From the NCBI GenBank assembly GCA_038373865.1, contig JAXGGA010002976.1, positions 47,017 through 111,016 of the forward strand: a stretch of DNA of 64,000 nucleotides, written 5' to 3'. The position numbers and the translations under genes were made by a program. Position 1 is the first letter of the stretch, and the number at the start of each line of letters is the position of its first letter. This DNA is from Uloborus plumipes. Its lineage: Eukaryota; Arthropoda; Arachnida; Araneae; Uloboridae. The notes beneath the pieces are model-generated. The model ran no database searches and was not told the origin of the DNA. It saw only the letters and a program-made list of their open reading frames with translations. This document shows, piece by piece, positions 47,166-60,126 of the stretch.

Positions 47166-47621
47166 CTTCCTTTGGTACAAATTTTTGCAAGGGATGGGCA
47201 AATTTTTGACTCCGTTGTGGCTAGCACGCTTCATCGAAAGAGAAGAGTGGAACCATATTATGTCGCTAATTACTTGCTCCCCATCGATAAACTCGGAGAT
47301 TGCGCTGCGCGTGTCCGGGCGCCGAAATTTTGACAGCATAAACTACCGGCGGAGCTAAACGCGATGTATCCGAAAACGCGATGTAAACCAAGGTCCTAAA
47401 AGGTAACCATCCAATTAATATACAAACTAATGACGTATGTACTTTCAACCAGATTAGTTTGATGTCATATTAGAACGATTATCTTAACAAAAGCTAAAGA
47501 AAATTGGTCTATCATTTTTTCTTAAAAAGTGAAAATGATAATATGTACTGTTAAAATATTTCTATTTTTCATGGTGAAGAACGAGCGGACAGTTGAAATT
47601 TAAACCGCAGCTTAAAAATAG
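47166..47621. other. Unclassified DNA, GC-richer at first
   Basis: About 47265-47400 is GC-richer (GATTGCGCTGCGCGTGTCCG, ACTACCGGCGGAGC) and carries ACGCGATGTAtCC-type repeats. No gene recognised. Confidence 0.4.
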
Positions 47622-47633
47622 TATGAGAAATAT

Positions 47634-47845
47634 TCTATTCTATTCTAGAAGTCAATAAACTTCGACACACATGAGGACTGCGTACTATGCGCCTTGCCTC
47701 CACAGATAGTACAATACAGATTTTATTGAAGGAAAGAATTTACAGCACAGAGAAGGAAGTTACACCCAGGGCAAAGGCGGGAATCGAACCCGCGCCTCTT
47801 GAGATTACAAACTGACGGGCAGACCCACTGCGCCGTTGAGGCCCC
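47634..47845 (-). mobile_element. tRNA-derived SINE A
   Basis: Read on the minus strand, the head GGGGCCTCAACGGCGCAGTG carries an A box (GGCGCAGTGGG, 47824-47834) and a perfect B box (GGTTCGATTCC, 47780-47790). A non-tRNA body follows and the 3' tail is made of AGAATAGAATAGA-type repeats. A perfect 12-bp target duplication TATGAGAAATAT flanks it (47622-47633 and 47846-47857), typical of LINE-driven insertion. 212 bp. The tRNA part does not close a normal acceptor stem, so this is a SINE and not a tRNA gene. Confidence 0.93.
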
Positions 47846-47864
47846 TATGAGAAATATGTCAGTT

Positions 47865-48231
47865 GTTGTTGTCTTGTGCCAGTTAGGCTAGCAATTTGGC
47901 GTCCGCTGCTTCACTTTTTCAACCTTACCGTAATTTGGTGTGGAATCCAACTTCCTTCCGCAGGTATGCACCTGTACATACCCGAGTAGCACACTTCGTT
48001 GTTTAAACGGTGTAAAATGGTTATTAACGTTGTAACAACCGATTAAAAACTTTTATAAAACGTTTAAACGTTATTTGTGCTACCTGGGTAAGGACCCGTT
48101 TATAGGATAAGCAACCATTCACAGCACAAGGACAGGAGAGACAAAAATGTATCCATGACCGAACCGAGATTCGAACTCGAGAACTCCCCATCCGTTTAGG
48201 CTTCTCTGACCACTAGATAAGGAGGCCGGCG
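47865..48231 (-). mobile_element. tRNA-derived SINE B
   Basis: The minus-strand head GCCGGCCTCCTTATCTAGTG carries an A box (TATCTAGTGGTC, 48208-48219) and a B box (GAGTTCGAATCTC, 48166-48178). The 3' end is ACAAGACAACAAC. A perfect 11-bp duplication ATATGTCAGTT lies at 47854-47864 and 48232-48242. Removing the MITE nested at 47981-48088 and one TA leaves about 257 bp. The segment CCTTGTGCTGTGAATGGTTG after the tRNA head resembles CTCTGTGCTGTAAATTCTTT in SINE A. Confidence 0.9.
47981..48088. mobile_element. 108-bp TA-flanked MITE in SINE B
   Basis: Ends CCCGAGTAGCACA and, on the other strand, CCCAGGTAGCACA, with TA on both sides (47979-47980 and 48089-48090). GTTTAAACG words occur near both ends. 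It splits the 3' body of SINE B. Confidence 0.88.
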
Positions 48232-48474
48232 ATATGTCAGTTTTGTTCATTAATTGAAAAAAAATATTTTTTTACGCAATGTCAAATGTAAAGCAATATT
48301 CTTTATTATTTTTGTTAATTACTGCTTAACTATAATTATTCGGGAGGCAACGAAAAATCACAACGTATCCAAATGAGCGATATAACGAGGCTCAATGCAA
48401 CGAGGGGTTGCTATACCATCCACCGAAACAAAAAATTACAGAATTTGTCTGTTAAACGGAAAGAAACTGACAGG

Positions 48475-51020
48475 GAATTATTATATGAATGGAAAATTAA
48501 CTCAAGATTCCACTACTGTTTTCTTTGAGTATTTTCGAGAAAACTCATAGTAACTGGTTTTGCATTGATAACTACTAACAAAAACAAAATGATAATCACA
48601 GAAGGTGTTAAAACAAATTCTTCTTTGATTTAAATAAATGGGGAGATACGGAATTACCTTTTCAACTGTATCCCTTGAAATGGAATTAAGGAAATGCAGT
48701 AACGTAATTGAATTGACACAAAAGAACCCGAATCGCGCTTCAGTGTTGTTCATTCTGAAAGCTGTTGGCTATAATTTTTTAATAGAACTGTTTAGGCTCT
48801 TTTTTCTTATAGAATTGCTTTGCTTGAGGACTGGAATGCTTCGAAAGCTTTACTCATCATGTTTCTTTACAAAAGAGATTCCATTATTGTTTCATTTTCA
48901 TTTTCTTTTCCTTTTTTACTTCCTTTTACATAGTAAAGAAAGTATTGTGATTGCGAAAAAAAATCACTCAAATTTGAGTCTAAATTCTGATTTTGGTCAC
49001 CCCCGAATGAATGTTCAGTAGTTTTTTCGACCTGTCAGCACGTGCATATGTACCTACCAACATATAAGCAGCCGAAAAATCTTTTTCAACCACCACCGAG
49101 TTAATTACGACGAGTTTTCTCGTGACGTCTGTATGTACGTGTGTGCGTATGTATGTATGTATGTGGATCGCATAACTCAAAAACTATATACCGTAGAAGC
49201 TTCTAGCTTGGTATGTAGGCTCTGAGGATGGTCTAGTTGTGCACCTCCCCTTGTGGTTGCATTTAAATGTTCCCAAGGGGGTGTTTTACCTTTTTTTGGG
49301 GTAAATCAGTGTTAATTTCAATGCAGACTCAAGTGATATGAATTGGCGCGACCACTTGGCGATATGTCGCCAAGCTTTTGGTCGCCAAGGGTTTGACGTC
49401 AACTTGGCAACATATCGCCAAGTTGGCGACAAATTTGGCGAAAAATTTATTTTTTGAATTCGGGTTCAACTTGGCGCTATTGGCGATATTTTGCGAAAAA
49501 TTCACTGAATTATATTAAAATCAGCAATATTTAGAAAATTAACCATTGCAAAATATTTTTTGCATTGTTTCGTGGCAGATGAGGGGAGTAAATATTTGAA
49601 TTGTTACCTTGCTCACTCCAAGCCCTTTTTTTAACTCTTAAGGCAACTACTAAGAAATTTACACGTAAAAGGAAGTAGTGTGGGGTCCATACCAGATTTT
49701 TAATGTTAATCAAATTTCACCAAGAACATTTTTCACATTTTTCCAAGAATTATTACCGTTTCCAAGAACTGTTGCCAAATTTAAACCTTTTATTGCACTT
49801 TAAAAACTTAATTTCGATATTGATATGCATGTTACGTAAATTATGTTTTTCATAATTTGGTCTTTTATTTTTAAATTTCATATCAGCTTTTATGTTTTTT
49901 CATAAGATTCGATTAAAAATAAAATATTTATGTTACTTTCGTTCAATACCTTTTCTTAGTACTCATATTATTTTAAAAGTTGTTGCCCCTTTACATAATT
50001 AAAATAGAGTTTCTATAATATATGCCTATTATAGAAACTTTATTTTAATTATGTTTTGAAAAGTTAATTTTAACTCTGATATTCATTTATGCAAATTTAT
50101 CTTTAAAGTATTTTTTTCAAAAAAATAAATAAATAAATAAGTAAATAAATAAATAAAAAAAATCCATCCTACCATGTATTAGTTATTTCTTGCCCTATGC
50201 CTTTACTGAATAAGATTTTAAAACTATAAGTATGTTTTTAAGGGAGCTTTTTTCTTCGTTACCTACTATATCTTCTTATCGTTTAATATCAGGAAACATT
50301 ATACACTCTTTGTCAACATTACATAATTATATTTTTTCATTACACTCTGTAGAAGACCAAAATATTTACGTAACTTTCATTAACACTTTATTGCTGCTCA
50401 TATTCTTCCACAACTGATGCCATTTCTCGATAATGAAATTTCGTTCTTAGCTCATTTTAAAAAGTTGATATTGATATTCATATTTATATTAAGCAAACTG
50501 TGTCTTTCAGAATAATGCTTTTTTTTAATAGTTCCATATCAACACAGTTATTTCTTTCTTCGTACCATTTTACTACATAAGTTTCAAAAAAAAAAATGTT
50601 TGAAAGAAGTTTTTTCTCGTTAAGTACAATATCTTCTTATCGCTTAATTTTAAATGAGAATCTCTGCTATTGTCATTTCTAAAAATTAGATTTTTAAATT
50701 GGCGCTCGAAAAACACTTAATATCGTCTCTCTTTGTTGTTTCAAAAAATAATTATTTTGTGCCCCAATTTAAGAGTTATTAATGAACGTCATACCGTTTT
50801 ATTTTAGAATATGACGTACAAAAATGAAAATCATCTTTTACGAGATAATGTTATAGCGTAAAAGATGGTCTTTCTAATGAAAACTTAATTTTATGAGCTT
50901 CATTTTTCCGTCATAAGGACGTAAAAATTCGTTGCTAAATTAAGTGCGAATCTAACATTTAATTATATAATTCTTAACTCTTTTGAAAAATTAATCTGTT
51001 TTTTCTTCGCCCTACTTGAA
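48475..51020. repeat. Segmental duplication, copy 1
   Basis: It aligns in order with 52640-56615. Shared landmarks: ATGGAAAATTAA (48487/52649), GGAATTA.GGAAATG..GTAACGTAATTGAA (48680/52850), the Helentron-like element (48918/55161), ATCTTCTTATCG (50627/56228), AAATGAAAATCATCTTTTAC (50823/56418) and AAATTCGTTG (50925/56519). Copy 1 also has a partial internal tandem repeat (TCGTTA, then ATATCTTCTTATCG at about 50257 and 50617). Non-coding as far as I can see. Confidence 0.85.
48918..49696 (+). mobile_element. Helitron2/Helentron-like element, copy 2
   Basis: It starts ACTTCCTTTTACATAGTAAA after a T-run and ends CATACCAGA before a T-run, like copy 1 (9787-10536), with which it is nearly collinear: GTCAGCACGTGCATATGTAC, CTTCTAGCTTGGTATGTAGG and CGACAAATTTGGCGAAAA. 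A short extra GGGTTTGACG segment is present near 49390. Confidence 0.78.
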
Positions 51021-51129
51021 AAACTAACTTTTTCAAGTAGATTAAATATAAAAAAAAGAACTTCTTTCACATTTCGAATGCAGTACTAGAAAAGTAAGCA
51101 AATAAAACAGTGGTTACGAAACTGTTTAT

Positions 51130-51560
51130 ACTAGTGTCCTTTTTAGCCTATTTTCCTGTTTAAGAAAAAGAAAAAAGAAAACGCAAAAAAGTAGCTGAAT
51201 TCATATTTGCCAAAAATTAATAAAGGAATTCAATAAATATCGAAAACTTAGATATTGGAAAGTATGATTTTAAGATGGGAAAAATGTATGTCTGCCGGTC
51301 TGTCTGTTGCCCCGCCCCTAAAAACTTTTGAGTAAACAGTCCGATTCGACGAACCTTTTTTTTTTTTTCGAAAGATCTCTGTGAGTACACTTCATTCCCA
51401 TATTTCACTTTCTGATTTGAATAATTTTTCGCTCACTTTTGAACAGTTCAAAAAAAAAAAAAAAAAAGCGTTATCCCATACGGAGATTTAAGACCAATGT
51501 GTGGATCCCGAACTTAGGTTCGGATTTCCTTCAAACAAACTTTTTCGTAAAATTCTCTTT
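51130..51560 (-). mobile_element. Short copy of the 147-bp-array element
   Basis: Read on the minus strand it runs from TTGTTTGAAGGAAATCCGAA (head, with CCGAACCTAAGTTCGG hairpin) through a single monomer-like segment (GAAATATGGGAATGAAGTG, AAAGATC, TCGGACTGTTTACTCAAAAG) and a GACAGACCGGCAGAC tract to TAGGCTAAAAAGGACACTAG. It shows the family exists without the array. Confidence 0.75.
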
Positions 51561-51589
51561 ATGAAGAATGTGTGTAAGATAGTTTTTTA

Positions 51590-51860
51590 TGAGCTGTTTT
51601 AAAAGATCCGATGCCTACCACTTTACTCCGACTGGCATGGCAGATATGCAGGCTCGGAAAAAAACCGACTCCTACTCCTAGGAATTTAAGAGTTTCCGAC
51701 TCCGGCTCTTTGACTTCGCAGCCATAGCAGGAATTTAGTCTCAAAAAAAATCCCCGACTTAGAATTTTAAAGCCTTAGACTCCCGACTCCGACTCTTTTA
51801 GCTCAGAATCAGTCAACTCCAACTCCTGACTTCGATTTTGTAGCCGTCGTTTCTACCGTG
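51590..51860. repeat. ACTCC/GACTCC-rich repeat
   Basis: Repeated CCGACTCC, CCTACTCCTAGG and AGTCAACTCCAACTCC words, ordered like the repeat at 37928-38075 (CTTTnaGCTC, AATCAGTC). A dispersed, simple-sequence-like family. Confidence 0.6.
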
Positions 51861-52639
51861 AAATAATGATTATTGAGAGTTTTTATTTTTATTTGAAAGT
51901 TTTAATTCATTTATTTTATTTTTGGCAATGGAGAAGTAAAGAATACTCGGAGTGCATTTTTTTAAACGTAAGAAAACCGGTGCAGACGATTTTTTTTTCT
52001 TTTTTTTTTTTTTTTGGTTTTCATTTTATTTATTTATTTTTTTCGTATTTATTTATTTTTTCCTTTGATGAAAATTATTCATTTAAAAGAGAATTTTAAT
52101 TATTGGATTAAATCCGAAGAGTGTTAATTGCAAACGAGATTCTTTTCATTTCTTTTTTTTTTTTTTGATAAAATGTGTTTTAATGTGCTTTTTTTTTTAA
52201 TGATTAAAGAATTTTTTTATGAAAGAAATATATATTAGCTGCATTGTTTAAGGGGTGCTACTACTTATTTGCTTTTTACGTATCTATTTAATCAGATGAT
52301 AGATGCATATTTGTTTTTAGAACTTAGCTTTAAGTACTAAAAAGGTATGTTTGACATAATTTGCAGTCTTAGTTAATAAGGAGAATATCTGTCAGGTACT
52401 AGAATGTCGATGTTGGTGTACGGAAAAGTAGACTCGTTTAGTTCTTGACAGAACTTTTTGCTAAAATATAAATAGCCCCCTCTCCTCCTCAATTTTTGTA
52501 ACAACATGAATTTCAGAAAATTTATGATTTAAAGACCTAAGTTATATCTTAAAAAGGTAGCTCAATGTTATCCATCTAAATACAAAAGTATAAAATTTCT
52601 ATGACTTATAAATGAATACTACTGTTTGGAATAACAAGC
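51861..52639. other. Unclassified DNA
   Basis: Long T-rich and TTTA-rich tracts at about 51985-52060 and 52150-52200. No gene recognised. Confidence 0.45.
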
Positions 52640-52994
52640 AATAATATGCATGGAAAATTAAATCAGGATATCCACTAATCATTTTTTTTTTTCAGCTATT
52701 TTGAGAAAACTCCTGATAACCAGCTTTTTATTGATAAGTGCAAATAAGAAAATAATCGCAAAAAGAGCAAAATAAGCTCTGCTTTGCGCCAGAACAATGC
52801 TTAAATAAACGGACGGAAACCGAATAAATTTTTGAGGTGTATCCTTGAGATGGAATTACGGAAATGTAATAACGTAATTAAATGGACACAAAGAACCAGA
52901 ACCATGCTGCAGGGTTGCTCATTTTGAAAAAGCCGTTGGCTGTAGGTTTTCATACGAATGTCTTCGAATTGTATAGAAGTCTTTGTTTGAAATA

Positions 52995-53966
52995 CAGTGA
53001 ACTCTCATTTATACACCGCCTTATTTATACGCAGGGGTGCCCACAGTGGGGGGGGGATTTTTTAAACTAATTTATTTATTTATTTAAATTATTTATTAAT
53101 TATTTTTTTATTCAAGTTATACATTTTTTTAAATTTAAATTTTTTCTTTTATTTCTTTATTATTACTTTTTAATTTATTTATTTATTTATTTTGTGTGTG
53201 TGTGAGCGCTTGGAATGTCGTGAAAGGGAAAAAAAGTAATTCTGTTCTACGCATAACTAGTACTTTCAAAAAATTAATAATATGTAAAAAATTAATAGTT
53301 ATAATTTAAAAAAATAAATATATATTTAAAAAAAATAAATAAACAATATTTAAAAAAATTAATAAAATAAAAAAGAGTGGTAAAAATAAAAATAAAAGGT
53401 TGTGAAAAGTTTTTTTTTTGGGGGGGGGGGAATTTGCGCCATTGAGCTTGGGGGGGATGGGCACACCTGTTTATACGCTTTTTTCACTTATACGACCATT
53501 TTCAATAGTCCCACCACATTTCATACCAAAATAATGATAATATCATTCGTTTATGCGTCGCTCTCAAGATAAATATTTCACTTATGCACCGAATTTTTCG
53601 TAAAATGTAAAAAAAAATAATTAATTTTCTTCAAAAAATAAGCATGTTTCTTCAATTTCCTCTTTAATCTTTGGCCTCAATTGCTCACGGAAGGCATTTT
53701 TTCCTCATGAACTAGAGTTCGGAGATTGACAATTATCAATTATGCATTGATTTGAAATGATTAGTTTGTGGTTAGGTATGCTACAATTTTTGTTTCAAAC
53801 CATAGTAATATGTCCTTTTTCTATAGAAACAATCTTATTTATGCCCTCATTAAAGCTTATCTTGCGTTTTAGACCTTTAAATAGGCTTGTTCACTTATGC
53901 GTCTCTCTCACTTATGCGCCTTTTTCTGTTGGTCCCTTGGACCGGCGCATAAGTGAGAAGTCACTG
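52995..53966. mobile_element. pogo/Tigger-like MITE, copy 5, interrupted
   Basis: It starts CAGTGAACTCTCATTTATAC and ends GTGAGAAGTCACTG, with TA at 52993-52994 and 53967-53968. Removing the nested hAT element and its target duplication leaves about 526 bp, the normal family length. Confidence 0.92.
53032..53469 (+). mobile_element. hAT MITE (CAGGGGTGCCCA family), copy 3
   Basis: It starts CAGGGGTGCCCACAGTGG and ends GATGGGCACACCTG. A perfect 8-bp duplication TTTATACG (53024-53031 and 53470-53477) lies within the pogo-like MITE, proving the order of insertion. 438 bp. Confidence 0.95.
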
Positions 53967-54017
53967 TATTCAGTCACTTCTCTCCTTTAAGAATTGAATT
54001 CACTATCGTATACTGTA

Positions 54018-54100
54018 CAGTGTACACTCTCGCGGTTAACGCGGTTTGATTATCCGCGGTGCGGATTATGAACGGGTTATTCAAACTTATGTTTTCATTT
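54018..54100 (+). mobile_element. pogo/Tigger-like terminus, second family
   Basis: CAGTGTACACTCTCGCGGTT, then GATTATCCGCGGTGCGG after a TA-rich flank resembles the left end of a Tigger-type element (CCGCGG-rich). No right end is visible, so a fragment. Confidence 0.5.
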
Positions 54101-54226
54101 TTTACTGTGGAGTGTTATTGTTTATTTTCAGCAGTTAGAAATATTTTTTACACTCAAAGATATTGCTTTTAGGTACTCGTATAATTTAAATGTATTTACA
54201 TTATTCACTGGTACATTATTTCTCAA

Positions 54227-54258
<32 letters not shown>

Positions 54259-54414
54259 CAAATTTAAAAAGTGAGGTATCTTTTTTAAAAGATATTTTTC
54301 GCCGCTTTAAGCAGAAAGAAAAGCCACATATTGGTTGTTGTTTTTTACACTACAAAGGACAAAAACAAATTAAAAACCAATGTATCCTGTTTTTAATTAA
54401 GCATTGGTTTATTG

Positions 54415-54720
54415 CAGTGGTTTCCAACCTTTCTGAGACCATCGCTGCTCCCCCTCTAGAGTTTGACTCACATCTATCGTCCCCTCCCCCCCCCTCCTTC
54501 TTGATTGAAGAAAAAAACATAAGTTTGAGGGATAGTTAGCATGAATATTTCTGAAAATATAAATGCCTAATATTAATTTTAAAAAAAATTATTTAATAAA
54601 ACAATTTAACCAACCACCCTTAAAGTACATTTTAAAAAACGCAATAAAAATACCCGTTTTACCCCCCCCCCGGCCTCGCCCTCTTTACTCCTAAAACAAA
54701 CTCATAGCTATTTGAAGTGA
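54415..54720 (+). mobile_element. hAT-like terminus (CAGTGGTTTCCAACC)
   Basis: CAGTGGTTTCCAACCTTTCT matches the general form of a widespread class of hAT ends. C-rich tracts follow at about 54470-54500 and 54662-54690. No matching right end is present, so borders beyond the start are a guess. Confidence 0.5.
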
Positions 54721-55160
54721 AATATTAAATTAAAATTATTTACTTAACTTTCAATAAGTACATTTTTTATTAAATTATTTTATTTTCTAAATTGGAATCT
54801 CGGAGAACTAAAAACACTGACACTTAAGATTTAATTTTAAAAAACTAAAAATTTGAAAATGCATGAATATGGCAATGAATTATGAAATACTTCATTTAGG
54901 TTCAACCAAGGTGAAAAGAGGAAGCGCTCCTCATTTTTTTTTTTTCCTTACTCTACGATTCCTTGTCTGAGCTCTGGACAACCGGTTTCGTATACGTTTC
55001 CAATTTCGTCATTCGCAGGCTTATTTTGATTTAATGTTCGATGTTTTTCAGAGAATTTTTTTTTTTTTTTAATCATGGCATCTTACCATTCGACAGTTGT
55101 TTCTCACTTCGCGGCTTTTAACCCTATTTTTTTTAATATGAAGTATGTATATAAACAAGC

Positions 55161-55946
55161 TTATTACATATTACGTAATAAAGGAAGTATTGTGATCACG
55201 AAAAAAATTTCACTCAAATTTCTGGCTAAATTTTGATTTTGCTCACCCCCGAATGAAGGTCGTGTAGTTTTTCCGACCTATCAGCACGTGCATATGTACC
55301 TAACAACATACAAACAGCCGAAAATCCATTTTGACCATCCCCGAGTAAATTACGACGAGCTTTCTCGTGAGGTCTGTATGTATGTATGTATGTTTGTATG
55401 TATGTGCGTATGTATGTGTATCACATAACTCAAAAACTGTATGCCGTAGAAGCTTCTGGTTTGGTATGTAGGCTCTGAGGGGGTCTAGTTGTGCACCTTC
55501 TCTTATGGTTGCATTTGAATAATCCCAAGGGGGTCTTTTACCCCTTTTTTTGGGGTAAATTAATGTTAATTTCAATGCAGATTAAGTGATATGATTTGGC
55601 GCTACAGCTTGGCGATATATCACCAAGCTTTTAGTCGGCGTTTGCCGCCAACTTGGCGATATATCGCCAAATTGGGGACAAATTTGGCGAAAAAATGATG
55701 CTTTTGAATTTGGATTCAATTTTCCGCTCTTAGCGATATTTTGTGAAAAATTCACTGAATCATGTTAAAATCGGCAATATTTAGAAAATGAAACATTGTA
55801 AAACATTATTTTGCATTGATTGGTGACAAACTGGAGTGTAAATGTTTGAATTGTTATCTTGCTCACTCTAAGGCACGATTTTAACACTTAAAGCATCTAT
55901 TATGGAATTTAAACGTAAAAGGAAGTAGTGTGGCGTTCACACCAGA
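55161..55946 (+). mobile_element. Helitron2/Helentron-like element, copy 3
   Basis: It ends ACGTAAAAGGAAGTAGTGTG...CACACCAGA before a T-run. The 5' hairpin is variant (TTATTAC/GTAATAA followed by AGGAAGTATTGTGAT). The interior matches copies 1 and 2 (CAGCACGTGCATATGTACCT, GTAGAAGCTTCTGGTTTGGT, ATATCGCCAA). It is the most diverged of the three. Confidence 0.75.
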
Positions 55947-56615
55947 TTTTATTTTTTATTGTCATCTGAGAACGAAATTTTCTTTTTACCTTCTTTCACT
56001 ACCTTTATCATCGCTCCTTCTCTCAAAAGTTGATATCATTTTTCGAAAATGAAATTTAATTTTTGTTCCATTTTAAGAAGTTAATTTTGGTACTGATATT
56101 CATACTATGTTTTTCATTCTACCTAAACATTTATCCATTTTTTCATTATTCACGTCTTTGTACTATTATTAGGTTTAAAAAATGTTAAAGTACATTCTTG
56201 AAGAAGCATTTTTTTTCGTTACATACCATATCTTCTTATTATTCACTTATACGAGACAATCTCTACTATCGTTATTTCAAAAAATAAGATGTTTAAATTG
56301 GTTCTTTAAAAAATAATATCGTCTTTCTTCCATTTTCAAAAAATAATTACTTTGTGTCCGCATTTTAAGAGAAAAAAGAGAACGTAGAATATTTTTGTTC
56401 TGAAACACTAGTTTAGAAATGAAAATCATCTTTTACGAGATGATCGCGCTAAAGATGTTCGTTTTACTGTGAACTAAATTTTATGAGAGTCTTTTTTTTT
56501 TCAATAAAAAAGACGCATAAATTCGTTGTTAAATTAGTTACTAACCTAACATTTAGGCATCTAAATTTTGAATATGTTAAAAACTTAATCTCTGTTCTTC
56601 GATCTACTGCAAAAA

Positions 56616-57387
56616 CTTTTTTCTGTCATTAATATATAATATAAAAAAATTAAATACTAAAACCCAGAATATTTCATACCAAAAATCTTGATAATAATGT
56701 GTTAAAAAAGCTTAAGTTTTAAATTAGCGTTTTTAAGAACTTCTAATTTTATACTCTACTGAAAAGCATGTATTTTGCTCAGTGCTTGAGTGACAACTCT
56801 ATATTTAATTTAAAAGTAGGTAAAAAGCAAATTTCATTTGCGCAAAAAAACTCAAATGCCTATATAATTTCTTCTTGTCTTTTTATTTATTTTTGGTTTT
56901 ATTGCTTTACCTTATTTTTAAACATAACTCTTCAAATCAATTATAGAACTGTTATGTACAGAACAAAATACCTAGATTTTCTGTGGAATGACCCACTCAA
57001 TTAGTCTGCTTTTAACTAAACCCTAAAAAATGATGAGTAAGAAAACAAGGTACGTACTTAAAATTTGGCTACAATTGATTGCAGAGATATTTTGATAGAA
57101 TAGATAAAGTTATTACAGTTGATATCCAAAAATGTGCCTTGTATGTGACAGGTAAAATTCGCTTTAAAAAGAACAATTAAAAATGGTATTGAAAAAAAAA
57201 CACTTTTTCTTATCAAATCACACAAATTAAATATTTTCTCTACGACGGCAATAAAAAAAACCTTAACTTATTTGTATACATGCATGACTGTAAGAACATA
57301 TTTAGTCCAATTTGTTCCATATGTGACGATGAAATCACCAATAAAAAATTTCTTACATTGATATACATTCAAAGCATACTTTAGTGC
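56616..57387. other. Unclassified DNA
   Basis: No gene or bounded element recognised; one frame (56768-57004) is low-complexity hydrophobic and not convincing. Confidence 0.4.
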
Positions 57388-57760
57388 GCTTTTCCACTTA
57401 CCAATACAACAGCGATAATTCATACACGACTGTCGCTATCCGATATTGGTGAACGCAAAATGCATTAATATATGCTAAGCGCTTTTCTACCTACCGATTC
57501 AATGACAATTGTGTCGTCTCCATCAAGCCGATATCGTTTATCGAACCGTTTTCATCGGAAAGCACCGGTCGTCCCTTTCGTGTCGTAATGACAGAAACTC
57601 ATTTGTTAACTTTTTTGAACGAGCGAGTGTCATTACGAAACGATATCGGTTAAATGGAGCAACTGTACAATGGAAGGCACAATACTGTAAATATCGTTGT
57701 AGCATTTAATCTGCCGATTTTTGCAGTTATCGTGTCGTTCAGTGGAAAAGCGCTAGAAAG
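57388..57760. mobile_element. Two adjacent MITE-like elements with GCGCTTTTC ends
   Basis: The longer runs about 57479-57757: AAGCGCTTTTCTACCTACCG at left, GTTCAGTGGAAAAGCGCT at right, and an internal pair CATTACGAAACGATATCGG/CCGATATCGTTT. A shorter one at about 57388-57468 starts GCGCTTTTCCACTTACCAAT and ends in the decayed complement ATTGGTGAACGCAAAATGC. Class and target duplication are not resolved. Confidence 0.6.
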
Positions 57761-57956
57761 GCAAGAGTAAGCTAAGGAGTAGCAAATACGAGACTTCGGG
57801 CCATGAAAGAAGAGATAAAAACGTCACCTTAATTAGGGTCTCCACTAATTACTGTAGTACAAAGCTGCAAGTTGTCCAAACATGATCTCCGAAAACTACG
57901 AACCTTCCGATGATTCCAACCTCAAATCACTGCCACTCGTGGGAAGTCAAAAGGAC

Positions 57957-58139
57957 ATGCGTACGTACGTACGTACCTACATACATACATACATACATAC
58001 ATACATACATACATACATTACATACATACATACGTACAGACGTACATACGTACATACGTACAGACGTACAGAGAGACAGACAGACATACGTACATACGTA
58101 CATACAGACAGACAGACAGGCATGCATGCATGCACGCAA

Positions 58140-58171
<32 letters not shown>

Positions 58172-58292
58172 ACACACAGACAGACGTACATACGTACATA
58201 CGTACATACAGACAGACATACATACATACATACATACATACATACATACATACATACATACATACATACATACATACATGCAAGCACGCATG

Positions 58293-58346
<54 letters not shown>

Positions 58347-58357
58347 TACATACACAC
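57957..58357. repeat. 400-bp compound microsatellite
   Basis: Successive runs of ACGT, ACAT, ACAG, ATGC, ACGC and (CA)n units with switches between them. All long frames on both strands across it (up to 190 codons of Thr-Tyr-Ile-His or Cys-Val type) are artefacts. Confidence 0.97.
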
Positions 58358-60086
<1,729 letters not shown>

Positions 60087-60126
60087 GGACGATTCTCTGT
60101 AAATTCGTAATTTCGTATACAAAAAC

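Larger units (their letters stand above)
52640..56615. repeat. Segmental duplication, copy 2, enlarged by insertions
   Basis: Counterpart of 48475-51020. It is longer mainly because of the pogo-like MITE with a nested hAT (52995-53966) and about 1.1 kb at 54000-55160 that has no counterpart in copy 1. After the Helentron-like element similarity continues to about 56615. Confidence 0.82.

Noticed and set aside
46975..47358. 127-codon frame as a gene
   Set aside because: Its first half lies in the hAT element's ATCGATGTTTT repeats; the remainder has no recognisable domain.
47760..47845. Functional tRNA gene
   Set aside because: A and B boxes are good, but the acceptor stem does not pair and the unit has a SINE body, repeat tail and 12-bp target duplication.
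48160..48231. Second functional tRNA gene
   Set aside because: Same reasons: SINE body, tail and 11-bp duplication.
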